Of a DNA stretch of 64,000 nucleotides, positions 27,224 through 36,572 are shown piece by piece. The stretch comes from Companilactobacillus sp. GTDB taxonomy: Bacteria > Bacillota > Bacilli > Lactobacillales > Lactobacillaceae. Both the position numbers and the translations under genes were made by a program. How positions within the stretch are numbered: the first letter of the stretch is position 1; each line of letters opens with the position of its first letter. The DNA lies in assembly GCF_022484265.1 (NCBI RefSeq), contig NZ_JAKVLR010000001.1:930001-994000 (forward strand), written 5' to 3'. The notes under the pieces are model-generated. The model did no database searches, was not told the origin of the DNA, and worked only from the letters and a program-made list of their open reading frames with translations.

Positions 27224-28480
27224 TTATTCCTTAACAATCTTATTGATTTCTTTTGCCAAGTAATCAGTTGCCTGTTGTGCTGTTAATTTTTGACGGCCAA
27301 CTTTGTTAACAGTATTGAAAATAGCACTGCTTATCTTGGAATAATTTTGAGGCACTCCATTTGGAAATGGCATGCCAACGACTTTATTTGAGTCCACTAA
27401 AACTTCACCGTTTTTAATAGACTTATCGTCTACTAATTGTTGCAAAACACTAGTTCTAGTTGGAATATTATTTAAGTTCTTGTTCAACTGCTTTTGGACT
27501 TTCGCTGAAGAATACCATTTAACGAATTTTGCAGCAGCTTTTTTATTCTTAGAAAATTTAGAAATACCAACGGCTTCTGTAAAGGCAACACTCTTAGATG
27601 ATGCACCTTTATCTGAGGTTACCTTGATTGGTTGAATTTGACCAACAACCTTTGAAGTTTTCTTGTTGTTAGTACTTACAGTAAATGATGATGGGCCGAT
27701 CAGGAATGCACCTTTGGCATTATTCAATCCATTGTAAGTATCCATTCCATCAGTTGAAACACTGTTTGGATCGATATATCCTGATTTAACGCCATTTTCA
27801 ATAAACTTGAATGTATCTAAGGCACTAGCCTTGTTTAAGGTATTATCCTTATTGAAAATAATACCGTTTCTCAAGTATGCATATGTTAAAAATGTTGTTG
27901 TAGCATTTTCCTCTGCCCTTAGTGGAAATTGAAGTGGGTATTTTACTACATCCTTATCCTTAAGAGCTTTCATATCCTTATCCAAACTCGACCAGTCAGA
28001 AGGCATTTGATCAACCCCGGCTTCGGATAACATTTTTTTATTGGCGTATAGCATTCTTACTCCGTTGGAATAAGGAACTGCGTAATAATTTCCGTCGACC
28101 TTAAAAGTTGAGAGCGATGGCATATCTTTGATGTCATTTTTGCTGACATCAACTTTTTCTAGCCAATTGGCTTTTTCAAATTCTCCGACCCACGACCAAT
28201 CAACTTCAATGACATCTGCTGGTGCTTGTTTACCATTGGATGCAATCGAAACTTTACTCTTGATATCATCCCAAGAAGTTGGTTGGACATTCGCCTTGAC
28301 TCCAGATTCTTTTTCAAAATCCTTTAACATGCTCTTACTTGGTGCTCCCCAATCTGGCACCATTACGGTAATTTCTTTGCTGGAATTATTTTGGCCATTC
28401 TTAGATGAATTTGAACATCCGGACAAAAGAATAACGAACAATAATCCAAAAATCCCGTATTTAATCCACTTTTTAAACAT
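27224..28480 (-). CDS. Extracellular carbohydrate-binding lipoprotein (copy 1)
   Basis: 418 residues. Signal peptide with lipobox LSGC (Cys at about 22), a short Asn/Ser linker, then a family 1 (UgpB/MalE type) solute-binding protein. It has a near relative immediately upstream (28681-29940), nearly identical in many stretches such as VPDWGAP, ADVIEVDWSWVGEFEKANWLEKVDVS and IPTRTSVLQQLVD. It would deliver sugar to the permeases that follow. The sequence does not reveal the sugar. Confidence 0.93.
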   Translation of the reverse strand: MFKKWIKYGIFGLLFVILLSGCSNSSKNGQNNSSKEITVMVPDWGAPSKSMLKDFEKESGVKANVQPTSWDDIKSKVSIASNGKQAPADVIEVDWSWVGEFEKANWLEKVDVSKNDIKDMPSLSTFKVDGNYYAVPYSNGVRMLYANKKMLSEAGVDQMPSDWSSLDKDMKALKDKDVVKYPLQFPLRAEENATTTFLTYAYLRNGIIFNKDNTLNKASALDTFKFIENGVKSGYIDPNSVSTDGMDTYNGLNNAKGAFLIGPSSFTVSTNNKKTSKVVGQIQPIKVTSDKGASSKSVAFTEAVGISKFSKNKKAAAKFVKWYSSAKVQKQLNKNLNNIPTRTSVLQQLVDDKSIKNGEVLVDSNKVVGMPFPNGVPQNYSKISSAIFNTVNKVGRQKLTAQQATDYLAKEINKIVKE

Positions 28481-28515
28481 TAATTTACTCCCCTTTTTAT
28501 CCCAATAAATATCTT

Positions 28516-28551
28516 ATCATAGATATCTTCAGATTAATGTAAGCGCATAAA
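28516..28551 (-). promoter_or_regulatory. Promoter and cre/LacI-like operator for binding protein copy 1
   Basis: Minus-strand -35 TTACAT (28542-28537) and -10 TATGAT (28521-28516), spacing 15 bp. The operator TGTAAGCGCATAAA (28538-28551 on the plus strand) covers the -35. It matches the CcpA cre consensus except near its end, and nearly matches the operator of copy 2 and of the DUF4091 gene. Confidence 0.6.
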
Positions 28552-28622
28552 TTTTTATTAGATATTAAGAAAAGAAATAAATTTTATGAAAGTTAAATTG
28601 CGTTTTCACTAATCATATCTAC

Positions 28623-28674
28623 AAAAAAACGTTACCTGACCATACAATACAATTGCATGATCAGATAACGTTTT
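28623..28674 (-). terminator. Terminator after binding protein copy 2
   Basis: An 18-bp stem starting AAAACGTTA with G-U pairs (on the minus strand) and a 13-base loop, followed by seven T. It separates the two binding-protein genes, so each is its own unit. Confidence 0.85.
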
Positions 28675-28680
28675 GATGCT

Positions 28681-29940
28681 TTACTTATCCTTATTAATCT
28701 TATTAATTTCTTTTGCTAAATGATTTGTTGCCTGTTCTGGAGTCATCTTTTGACGACCAACCTTGTTAACTGTATTGAAAATAGCACTGCTCAACTTGGC
28801 ATAGTTGTCTGGAACTCCATTAGGGAATGGCATTGCAACGATCTTGTTTGAATCAACCAAAATCGAGCCATTCTTAATAGTTTTATTATCAACTAATTGT
28901 TGGAGGACACTAGTTCTAGTTGGAATATTATTTAAGTTCTTATTCAATTGTTTTTGAACTTTTGGTGTTGAATACCATTTAACAAATTTAGCCGCAGCTT
29001 TTTTGTTTTTAGAGAATTTCGAGATACCAACAGCTTCAGTAAAGGCAATAGTCTTTTGAGAAGATCCGTCGTTTGAAGGTATTTTGAGTGGTTCAACTTG
29101 GTTGACTACTTTAGATACCTTTTTATTATTTGAACTTACTGTAAATGAAGAAGGACCAATCAAGAAGGCGCCCTTTCCCTTGTTCAAGCCATTGAATGTA
29201 TCCATGCCGTCAGTTGAAACACTATCAGGATCGATATATCCGGATTTAACGGCATTTTGGATATATTTAAATGTGTCTAAAGCGCTAGCTTTATTCAAGC
29301 TATTATCCTTATTGAAGATTACACCATTTCTCAAATATGCATAAGTTATGAAGGATGTAGTCGTCTTTTCCTCTGCTCGAAGTGGAAATTGGAGCGGATA
29401 TTTGACAACATTTTTATCTTTGAGTGCCTTCATATCTTTATCCATTGCTGACCAACTGTCTGGTGTTTCCTGAACTCCAGCATCTGACAACATTTTTTTG
29501 TTCGCATATAAAATACGCACATCATTTGAATATGGTACTGCATAATAATTACCGTTGATTTTAAAAGTCGAAAGTGATGGCATATCTTTAATATCGCCTT
29601 TACTTACATCAACCTTTTCAAGCCAATTGGCTTTTTCAAATTCCCCGACCCATGACCAATCGACCTCAAACACATCAGCAGGTGCTTGCTTACCATTGGA
29701 AGCAATTGATACTTTACTCTTGATGTCATCCCAAGAAGTAGGTTGTACGTTTACTTTTACACCAGATTCCTTTTCAAAGTCATTTAACATGCTTTGAGTA
29801 GGTGCTCCCCAATCTGGCACCATGACAGAAATCTCGCTATTAGAATCGCTTTGACTATTCTTCGAATTTTTAGAACAACCTGATAAAAGAATGACAAACA
29901 TCAGGCCAAAAACCCCGTATTTGATCCACTTTCCAAACAT
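28681..29940 (-). CDS. Extracellular carbohydrate-binding lipoprotein (copy 2)
   Basis: 419 residues with lipobox LSGC, and by eye roughly four-fifths identical to copy 1, with matching length and no gaps of note. Differences are spread through the protein, so this is an older duplication and not an assembly artefact. It has its own promoter and terminator and no dedicated permeases; it probably shares those downstream, giving the transporter a second specificity or dose. Confidence 0.93.
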   Translation of the reverse strand: MFGKWIKYGVFGLMFVILLSGCSKNSKNSQSDSNSEISVMVPDWGAPTQSMLNDFEKESGVKVNVQPTSWDDIKSKVSIASNGKQAPADVFEVDWSWVGEFEKANWLEKVDVSKGDIKDMPSLSTFKINGNYYAVPYSNDVRILYANKKMLSDAGVQETPDSWSAMDKDMKALKDKNVVKYPLQFPLRAEEKTTTSFITYAYLRNGVIFNKDNSLNKASALDTFKYIQNAVKSGYIDPDSVSTDGMDTFNGLNKGKGAFLIGPSSFTVSSNNKKVSKVVNQVEPLKIPSNDGSSQKTIAFTEAVGISKFSKNKKAAAKFVKWYSTPKVQKQLNKNLNNIPTRTSVLQQLVDNKTIKNGSILVDSNKIVAMPFPNGVPDNYAKLSSAIFNTVNKVGRQKMTPEQATNHLAKEINKINKDK

Positions 29941-29976
29941 TAATTAACTCCCCCTTTTCATACCATGTTGTATTTT

Positions 29977-30013
29977 ATCATAATATATTGTTAGATTAAT
30001 GTAAGCGCATGAA
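29977..30013 (-). promoter_or_regulatory. Promoter and cre/LacI-like operator for binding protein copy 2
   Basis: Minus-strand -35 TTACAT (30004-29999) and -10 TATGAT (29982-29977), 16 bp apart. The operator TGTAAGCGCATGAA (30000-30013, plus strand) overlaps the -35 and lies between this gene and the divergent ATPase gene, so it could act on both. Confidence 0.62.
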
Positions 30014-30045
30014 ATTTATTATTTGACAAAAAGGACTGGCGATGC

Positions 30046-31086
30046 ATGACCACTATTGAATTAAAAAATATCAGCAAATCGTATGACAATAAAAACTATA
30101 TTTTCAAAAACTTAAATTTGGAAATAGATTCTGGGGAGTTTCTAAGTTTAGTTGGGCCCTCTGGTTGCGGCAAAACAACCTTGCTACGAATCATATCTGG
30201 TCTTGAAGACATCAATGAAGGAACCATCTTATTTGATGGCAAGGATGTAAAGTCAATCGAACCAAAAGATCGTGACATATCGATGGTTTTTCAAGACTAT
30301 GCACTTTACCCACACATGAACGTATTCAAAAACATTGGTATCAACCTAATCCTGAAAAAAATTCCAAAGAACGAATTAAATCAACGAGTCCATGACATTT
30401 CAAAAATGCTAGGGATCGATAATTTGCTTGATCGATACCCTCGTGAACTATCTGGTGGTCAAATGCAGCGGGTTGCTTTAGCTCGAGCCATGATCAGACA
30501 ACCAGAAATATTTTTAATGGATGAGCCATTGTCCAATCTTGACGCAAAATTGCGTAATCAAGCCCGAGCAGAAATAATGGAATTGTATTTAAAATTAAAA
30601 AAGACATTTGTCTACGTCACTCACGACCAAAAAGAAGCCATGAGTATGTCCACAAAGGTCGTTTTAATGAACGATGGACAGATTATGCAAATGGGCGAGC
30701 CTGAACAATTGTACGAGGACCCGCAAAATATTTTCACAGCATGTTTCATTGGCAATGTCCAAATGAATTTCTTTAATACTGATGACGATTCAAAATTTAT
30801 CCGCGAATATTTAGATCCAGAAATCAATGGCTCGATTACTGTAGGAATCCGTCCCGAAGATATTAAATTGGCTTCTGGCGATGACTGGAAAATTGAACTA
30901 GTTGAAAACTTAGGTAGTGAAAAAATCATTACTCTATTTCATCCAAAATTTGAAGTACGCATGACAGTTCAGACCACTAAAGAATTCTCTTCAAAAATCG
31001 GCGAAACTTTGAACTTGATTTTTCCAAAGGACAGATTGTATTATTTCGATTCTGAAACCGAAAAGAGAATTGAACATGCAAAATAA
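30046..31086 (+). CDS. Carbohydrate ABC transporter ATPase, UgpC/MsmK type
   Basis: 346 residues: Walker A 37-44 (GPSGCGKT), Q-loop, signature LSGGQMQR, Walker B IFLMDEP, switch His (VYVTHDQKEA), then the C-terminal OB-fold regulatory domain (about 235-340, GIRPEDIK). This is the family that energises UgpB/MalE-type importers and is often shared among several of them. It is divergent from the two binding proteins. AAGGA ribosome site 10 bases upstream. Confidence 0.93.
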   Translation: MTTIELKNISKSYDNKNYIFKNLNLEIDSGEFLSLVGPSGCGKTTLLRIISGLEDINEGTILFDGKDVKSIEPKDRDISMVFQDYALYPHMNVFKNIGINLILKKIPKNELNQRVHDISKMLGIDNLLDRYPRELSGGQMQRVALARAMIRQPEIFLMDEPLSNLDAKLRNQARAEIMELYLKLKKTFVYVTHDQKEAMSMSTKVVLMNDGQIMQMGEPEQLYEDPQNIFTACFIGNVQMNFFNTDDDSKFIREYLDPEINGSITVGIRPEDIKLASGDDWKIELVENLGSEKIITLFHPKFEVRMTVQTTKEFSSKIGETLNLIFPKDRLYYFDSETEKRIEHAK

Positions 31087-31525
31087 TTTAACCTTAATTT
31101 GGACTGAAGACTTACAAAGTTGAGCATATCAAGACTTAAAAAAATTACGAATTGCAGTTTTCGTCAAGGAATTACATGGTGACTTACCAACAGAAATTCA
31201 TGATGAAGAAAAATGTCGATACCTAGTAATTTACAACAAGAATCACCTTTGCATCGGCGGAGCGAGACTATTAAAACTCGATGCTAATACGATGCGTATC
31301 CAACGAGTTGCCATTGCAAAGCCATATCGTGGAAATGGGATCGGTCACAAATTGCTTTCTGAGCTTGAACAAGCATGTTTTAGATCAAAGTGTCAAAGAA
31401 TAGAAATAGTTGCCCGATACACTGCCCAAGATTTTTATGCGTCACTTGGCTATCAGCCAGAAAATAGTGATACATTTATCCGCAGCGGAGTTCCTCACCA
31501 ATTATTTTATAAAGAACTAAACTGA
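31076..31525 (+). pseudogene. GNAT acetyltransferase interrupted by one in-frame TGA
   Basis: The reading frame starts at ATG 31076, overlapping the ATPase stop by 11 bases, and would give a 149-residue GNAT protein with the acetyl-CoA loop RGNGIG (about residues 86-91) after the RVAIAKPY strand. Codon 16 (31121-31123) is TGA. The rest of the frame is open to 31525 and reads as good GNAT sequence (LRIAVFVKELHG, EIHDEEK), resembling ElaA-like proteins. Only the downstream piece from ATG 31292 is an uninterrupted ORF, and it would lack half the fold. It is a recent nonsense mutation, a sequencing error, or read-through. Confidence 0.8.
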
Positions 31526-31530
31526 GCGCT

Positions 31531-31577
31531 AAAAAGACCTCTCCTAGTTGGAAATTCCAACTTAGAGAGGTCTTTTA
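31531..31577. terminator. Long bidirectional terminator
   Basis: A 21-23 bp near-perfect stem beginning AAAAGACCTCT, with the complement ending AGAGGTCTTTT, lies between the converging GNAT and DUF4091 genes. Confidence 0.93.
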
Positions 31578-31589
31578 GATTGAACAATT

Positions 31590-33284
31590 TTAAAGTGAAT
31601 CGTTTTTGATCTTATTGACCAGTTCTTTCTTGATCTGAGAAAGAATATTATAGTCGTCATGATATTTAAGATTTATCGTGTCATCCTGCTTGTTATAACT
31701 AACGTCATCAATTTTACCAGTTAATTTCTGCACAGTTTCGATTACAGCAGCTCGTCCGAGTTTTGTTTCACAATATTTGAAGAAATTAAAATCCTGAATT
31801 CCGTAAATCAATTGTTTAAATCTTAAACTATATTCAGGCTTGCCATTCTTCCCTGGGTAAACGAAAAACATGTCCCCTGCGGCCCATTTCCAATCTTTAT
31901 AGGTCACGTCAGAAAATGGATCTGTGGTCCATAAGCAATAATTCCAACGTAAAAAGCCCTTCATGTTGAATAAATACGTCAATGGCCCTACTAGTCTGGA
32001 TTCCATTAAGGGACTGTGGATAAACTGATTTAAATTTTTGGGGAAGCAGCAAGTATACCAGGTAAGATTTGGAAGTGATTTCGTCACAATTGAATCCGGT
32101 TGATGAATATTGTCGCAAATAATTGAACTGATCAACGAATAATTTTTTAGCACGTGATCCTGTTCTTTGACGACTCGATCATGTAAGATGGCTAATTTAT
32201 AATTGATCGGCAATTCGCTACAGCTTTGAAGAACAGCCTGATATCCCTCCATAACCTTTAAATCGCTGGGTTCATCTGCCATTACCAGTACTTTGTCCCA
32301 AATACCAAGTTCTTGAAGGTGTTTAAAAACTAATTCTAAATACTCTTTGACCTGGGCTTTACTTTCAATAAAGGCAAAGCGCTTTTGATCAACGTCATAA
32401 TAACGAATCCGCAATGGGTCGCGGTAATCATTTATTGGGTTGCCAAAATCTTTGGCAGACCAGTTGCCCACCAATCCAAATAAGTCAATTTCATCATCCA
32501 TTTGATACTTCTCAGCCAACGCTAAATAACGATCTAGATGTGAAAAATCACAGCTTATTTTTCCGTCAGTTTGATAAACTTCAACAATGTTGTATTCATA
32601 AAGACTGCTGGGATTAGTATCTTCTGCAAAACATCCTTGTCCGGCCCATGGGAAATCTGTCAAAACCAAATCACAGACCTTTTGATCAGCCTCTTTAAGT
32701 GGTTCAAGATAATTTTCAATTAATTCAAAATGTTCATCAGACCACAGTGGCACCTGATAATATCTAGCTAAACTACTCAAGTGCTGCCATAAATCCAAAT
32801 AAAAGCTCTGATTATCTGCAGTTGGAACATTTGATACTTCAATTTCTTGATTGGCAGTTTGTACTAATTTTTCTGGATCATAATTAATATTTTCAAATTG
32901 TTTTAAGGTTAAGTTCTGTTTCCCAGGAGTGGCAAATTGCAGATCTGCCCACAGAAAATGAGTCCCCTTTTTCAATAATTGAGCTGTTTTTGTACTGATC
33001 AAATCTCTTTTGGAAATATTGTCATCATCATTGACCAAATCTTCAAAATAAAGTTTTCCATTCAAGAAATCACCATCAAGTGCTAGACGACATCTTTTTA
33101 CTAATCCTTTGAATGGCAATGACTGATCATCATTTAAATTTACCCAAGTGTCTTCGTCCAAAGTTAAACTGACTTGCAGTCCAAACTTCTCATTTTTCAA
33201 AGTAAAAACATTTAAGGATTCTTCGTTGACCATTTGACGATATCCTTCTTGTCTTACTGTTGGTGAAACAAATGATATTTCCAC
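31590..33284 (-). CDS. DUF4091 domain protein, putative glycoside hydrolase
   Basis: 564 residues, no signal peptide, so cytoplasmic. The C-terminal part (about 440-505) carries the DUF4091 signature: GFLRWNYCLWTTDPF, then WAAGDMFFVYPGKNG and SLRFKQLIYGIQDFNFFK. The middle reads as a TIM-barrel-like catalytic region, with VMADEPSD resembling an acid-containing strand end. DUF4091 proteins are often placed with glycosidases, but the activity is not established. Start GTG at 33284 with AGGGGGAT upstream. Its operator matches those of the neighbouring sugar transporter, suggesting it processes the imported glycan. Confidence 0.85.
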   Translation of the reverse strand: MEISFVSPTVRQEGYRQMVNEESLNVFTLKNEKFGLQVSLTLDEDTWVNLNDDQSLPFKGLVKRCRLALDGDFLNGKLYFEDLVNDDDNISKRDLISTKTAQLLKKGTHFLWADLQFATPGKQNLTLKQFENINYDPEKLVQTANQEIEVSNVPTADNQSFYLDLWQHLSSLARYYQVPLWSDEHFELIENYLEPLKEADQKVCDLVLTDFPWAGQGCFAEDTNPSSLYEYNIVEVYQTDGKISCDFSHLDRYLALAEKYQMDDEIDLFGLVGNWSAKDFGNPINDYRDPLRIRYYDVDQKRFAFIESKAQVKEYLELVFKHLQELGIWDKVLVMADEPSDLKVMEGYQAVLQSCSELPINYKLAILHDRVVKEQDHVLKNYSLISSIICDNIHQPDSIVTKSLPNLTWYTCCFPKNLNQFIHSPLMESRLVGPLTYLFNMKGFLRWNYCLWTTDPFSDVTYKDWKWAAGDMFFVYPGKNGKPEYSLRFKQLIYGIQDFNFFKYCETKLGRAAVIETVQKLTGKIDDVSYNKQDDTINLKYHDDYNILSQIKKELVNKIKNDSL

Positions 33285-33381
33285 GATAATTATCCCCCTA
33301 GATATGGCTTCTGAAGTATTCCTGTAAAAAATGAGTGATTAGAATATTCGAACATTAATACATCAGCTTTACTTGAAAAAA

Positions 33382-33401
33382 GTTATCCGCTTACAATTAT
33401 A
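33382..33401 (-). promoter_or_regulatory. DUF4091 promoter -10 with adjoining LacI/cre-like operator
   Basis: Minus-strand TATAAT (33401-33396) is followed directly by TGTAAGCGGATAAC (33395-33382), which shares TGTAAGCG with the two binding-protein operators and looks like a lac-type operator. Placement over the transcript start suits repression. No good -35 was identified. Confidence 0.55.
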
Positions 33402-33438
33402 TCAATAATCTTATAATTACAAACAATCATTAAGAACG

Positions 33439-33479
33439 AAAAAAGCCTTCGCAAATTATTAATTCAATTTGCAAAGGCT
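33439..33479 (-). terminator. Terminator after mgtE
   Basis: A 14-bp stem (AGCCTTCGCAAATT and near-complement, one mismatch, 8-base loop) followed by T on the minus strand. Confidence 0.85.
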
Positions 33480-33488
33480 ATTCTATTT

Positions 33489-34862
33489 TCATTTTCCAAC
33501 AAAATATTGCAAAAACATCCCTGCGATACTGAAGTAGATCAGCACACTGGTCAAATCGCTCAGTGTGGAAATAAATGGTCCACTGGCCACGGCCGGATCA
33601 AATCCTAGTCGAGACATCAGCATTGGGATAAAACTACCAGCAACGTTGGCGACGGTGATGGCAGCACACATCGCTACACCAATAACTAGGCCTAGAACGA
33701 AATTGTGCTTCCATAATCCTACAATCACAAAGATCGATACTCCAGTAACGATACCGGTCATTAAACCTGTCAGCAACTCCTTACCGAGCAACTTGAAAAA
33801 GTCGCGACGGTCGATTTCTTCGGTTGCTAAACGTCTGACGGCAACGGCCAAACTTTGGGTACCGGCATTACCGGCAGTACCAGTAATAGTTGAAATAAAT
33901 ACCGCTAAAATACTAGCTTCAGCTAGCAATCCTTCATAGTGATTCACTAAAGTTGCAGTAAACATACTCAGCAGCAGCAAGGTGATCAACCAAGGCAAAC
34001 GTTTGGTGGCTGCTTGAAATGGATTGTCATTGATCGATTCATCAACGTCAACACCAGCAAGTCCTGAATAGTCTTGTTGGGCTTCGTCATCAATAACTTC
34101 AATAACATCATCAACCGTGATGATACCGACTAATTTATTTGAGTGATCAACTACTGGTACAGCCAGTAGTTCGTAATCTCTAAAGACTTGAGCGACTTTT
34201 TCTTGTTCGTCGTCAACATTTACTGCGACGACGTCGACATTCATGACTTCGCTCAATTTGGTCGAGGCAGAAGCCAAGATCAAATCACGCAAAGACATAA
34301 CGCCGACAAGGTCTTTATTGTCATCTAAAATATATAAGTAGTAAATCGTTTCAGCGTCTCCAGCTACCCGACGTAATTCCTTGATAGCTTCGCTACAAGT
34401 GAGATCTTGACTGAACTTAACGAAGTCAGTGGTCATAATACCACCGGCGGTCTCAGTGTCGTAATGCAATAATCCACGTAAATTATTAGCATCAGTCTTT
34501 GGCATTTCATTTAAAAATGCGTCGATCTCGCTTTTATCCAAATGTTCCAACACGTCGGCTGCATTATCGTCGTACATGTAGTTCAACATTTGTGATGCAT
34601 ATTTGACATTCATCTCCGCTAAAAATTCAGGGATCTCTGGCAGATCATCCTCGATGGTATCGAACATATCGCCCATCTCATTTGGCGATAGGATCTTGTA
34701 AAGCTTCATCCGATCTTCTTTTTTTAACCCTAAATAAAACGTACTTTGGTCATAAAAATGCATATCCAAATACGTTTTACGGAATTTAACGATGTCATCA
34801 TGGTCAAGAAAAGTATTTAGTACATGAAATTTCTCATGCAGTCTCTTCTCTGCTTCTTCCAT
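33489..34862 (-). CDS. mgtE: Magnesium transporter MgtE
   Basis: 457 residues from ATG 34862, chosen because AGGGGG lies eight bases upstream; the GTG at 34871 overlaps the ribosome site. Domains: N-terminal helical Mg-sensing domain (about 5-130), two CBS domains (about 135-260), five membrane segments (about 285-455) with the selectivity segment GTAGNAGTQS. It is a Mg2+-gated channel. Last gene of the relQ-nadK-rluD-mgtE operon. Confidence 0.95.
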   Translation of the reverse strand: MEEAEKRLHEKFHVLNTFLDHDDIVKFRKTYLDMHFYDQSTFYLGLKKEDRMKLYKILSPNEMGDMFDTIEDDLPEIPEFLAEMNVKYASQMLNYMYDDNAADVLEHLDKSEIDAFLNEMPKTDANNLRGLLHYDTETAGGIMTTDFVKFSQDLTCSEAIKELRRVAGDAETIYYLYILDDNKDLVGVMSLRDLILASASTKLSEVMNVDVVAVNVDDEQEKVAQVFRDYELLAVPVVDHSNKLVGIITVDDVIEVIDDEAQQDYSGLAGVDVDESINDNPFQAATKRLPWLITLLLLSMFTATLVNHYEGLLAEASILAVFISTITGTAGNAGTQSLAVAVRRLATEEIDRRDFFKLLGKELLTGLMTGIVTGVSIFVIVGLWKHNFVLGLVIGVAMCAAITVANVAGSFIPMLMSRLGFDPAVASGPFISTLSDLTSVLIYFSIAGMFLQYFVGK

Positions 34863-34867
34863 TTGAC

Positions 34868-35773
34868 TCACCCCCTAAGTGTCTGGCAAAGTCTCGTCAT
34901 GTCTTCTGGCAGTGGTGCCTGCAAGTCCAATAGTTCTCCGGTCACTGGATGCACTATCTTTAATTCAGCACAGTGAAGAGCTTGACGATTGATCAAAGGC
35001 TCTTCTTGATTAGTGTACATATAATCCCCAAAAATTGGATGGCCGCTCGCTTTAAGATGGACTCTGATTTGATGCGTCCGACCAGTCAATAACTTCAATT
35101 TCAATAAACTACCACGCGAAAAACGCTCAACAGTTTTGTAAATCGTTTTAGATGGTTTTCCGTTATCATGGTCAATGGTCCGCAAGTAAAAAGCGGATTG
35201 ATCGATCCCAATCGGTAAGTCGATCAAGCCTGATTCTGGCTCCATATGCCCGTAAATAATTGCTAAATAATATTTTTGAAAATGGTCCGAATGCAAGATC
35301 TGATCAAGCATCGAATGGGCATATGAATTCTTGGCAAAAACCATTAATCCGGAAGTATCGCGATCCAATCTCGTCACTAAATGGATCGTCCCGTTCTCAC
35401 CATTTTGCTCCAAATAATATTTTACGATATTCGCCATGGTCTTGCTAGTTAATGCCTTTGCAGGCAAAGATGCGATCCCTGGTGGTTTATTGATCACCAA
35501 AAAATACTTATCCTCATAAATCACATCAACTTGTCCCGGCATGGGCTTAATCAAGTCTGACGGTGTCTCGACACTCATGACGATCAAGATCTCGTCCCCA
35601 GTTTTCATTTGATAGTTAAAATGTCGTTGGCGATGATTAACAAAAATTAGTCCACCTTTATTTTTCAAGTTGTGGAGCTGGCTTGAAGAAAACTTCTTGT
35701 GGACTAAAAATTTGCGAATAACTTTCTTATCGGTCTCAGTAACTCGATATTTTAAATAGCGTCTACTCGTCAT
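34868..35773 (-). CDS. RluD-type RNA pseudouridine synthase (YjbO-like)
   Basis: 301 residues. An N-terminal S4-like part precedes the catalytic core with HLVTRLDRDTSGLMVFAKN, whose Asp is the nucleophile, and the C-terminal LTGRTHQIRVHLKASGHPIFGD. The target uridines cannot be told from sequence. It overlaps nadK by 11 bp; the relQ-nadK-yjbO order matches bacilli. Confidence 0.93.
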   Translation of the reverse strand: MTSRRYLKYRVTETDKKVIRKFLVHKKFSSSQLHNLKNKGGLIFVNHRQRHFNYQMKTGDEILIVMSVETPSDLIKPMPGQVDVIYEDKYFLVINKPPGIASLPAKALTSKTMANIVKYYLEQNGENGTIHLVTRLDRDTSGLMVFAKNSYAHSMLDQILHSDHFQKYYLAIIYGHMEPESGLIDLPIGIDQSAFYLRTIDHDNGKPSKTIYKTVERFSRGSLLKLKLLTGRTHQIRVHLKASGHPIFGDYMYTNQEEPLINRQALHCAELKIVHPVTGELLDLQAPLPEDMTRLCQTLRG

Positions 35774-36572
35774 TTTGACCTAAGAATGCCGTTTCCACAC
35801 GAGTCCAGAAATGGCGGTGACGATATTGAGCAAATTGAGCACGTTGCTTGCTTAATTGAATCTTGATGCATTCTGTATTCTTTAATTCGACCACAGTACC
35901 GTCAAAGTTGATGACGTAATCTTCAGCATCTTGAGGATACAAATGAACGACTTGATTTTCCGGAATGATCAAAGGCGATGAGATTGTCCGATAAACTCGA
36001 TTGTTGATCGAAGCCATCTCGACCATTTGAAAAACATTTACTTTCGGATGGATCAAGGCGCCACCAATACCTTTTGAATAGGCCGTTGATCCAGTTGGAG
36101 TAGCAAAACAGAGGCCATCGCCACGAAAGCTCTCAAAATATTCGCTGTCAATATCGACCCGTGTCTTCAAAGTTAAGGCAGACAATCTACGAACAGTAGC
36201 TTCATTGATGGCGATTCCGTGCTGCGTCGAGCCATCTTTTGCTTCAATATCCACCTCGACCAATGGATAAGTCGTCGATGGAATATCCGAACCATGTTCA
36301 ACGATCCGTTGAATCAACTCTTCAATTTCGTCATCAGTCCAGTCAGAATAAAAACCAAGATGACCAGTGTGCAATGCGACAAACTTTACTTTATCCAATT
36401 GATTGATGTATGAGTGAAAAGTACTGATCAGAGTACCATCCCCTCCGACACTGATCACTAGTGCCGGACTGTTTTGATCTAACTCAAAATCATGTTCGAT
36501 CAGTTCGCGGCGAATCGTATCAGCCGCTTCGACTGATTCTTGTTTTCCATTATTATTTACCCAGAATTTCAT
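35763..36572 (-). CDS. nadK: NAD kinase
   Basis: 269 residues; makes NADP from NAD. The GGDGT motif (SVGGDGTLISTFH, about 43-48) and the TPTGSTAYSKGIGG segment are intact. ATGA overlap with relQ and an 11-bp overlap with the pseudouridine synthase gene show tight coupling. Confidence 0.96.
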   Translation of the reverse strand: MKFWVNNNGKQESVEAADTIRRELIEHDFELDQNSPALVISVGGDGTLISTFHSYINQLDKVKFVALHTGHLGFYSDWTDDEIEELIQRIVEHGSDIPSTTYPLVEVDIEAKDGSTQHGIAINEATVRRLSALTLKTRVDIDSEYFESFRGDGLCFATPTGSTAYSKGIGGALIHPKVNVFQMVEMASINNRVYRTISSPLIIPENQVVHLYPQDAEDYVINFDGTVVELKNTECIKIQLSKQRAQFAQYRHRHFWTRVETAFLGQNDE

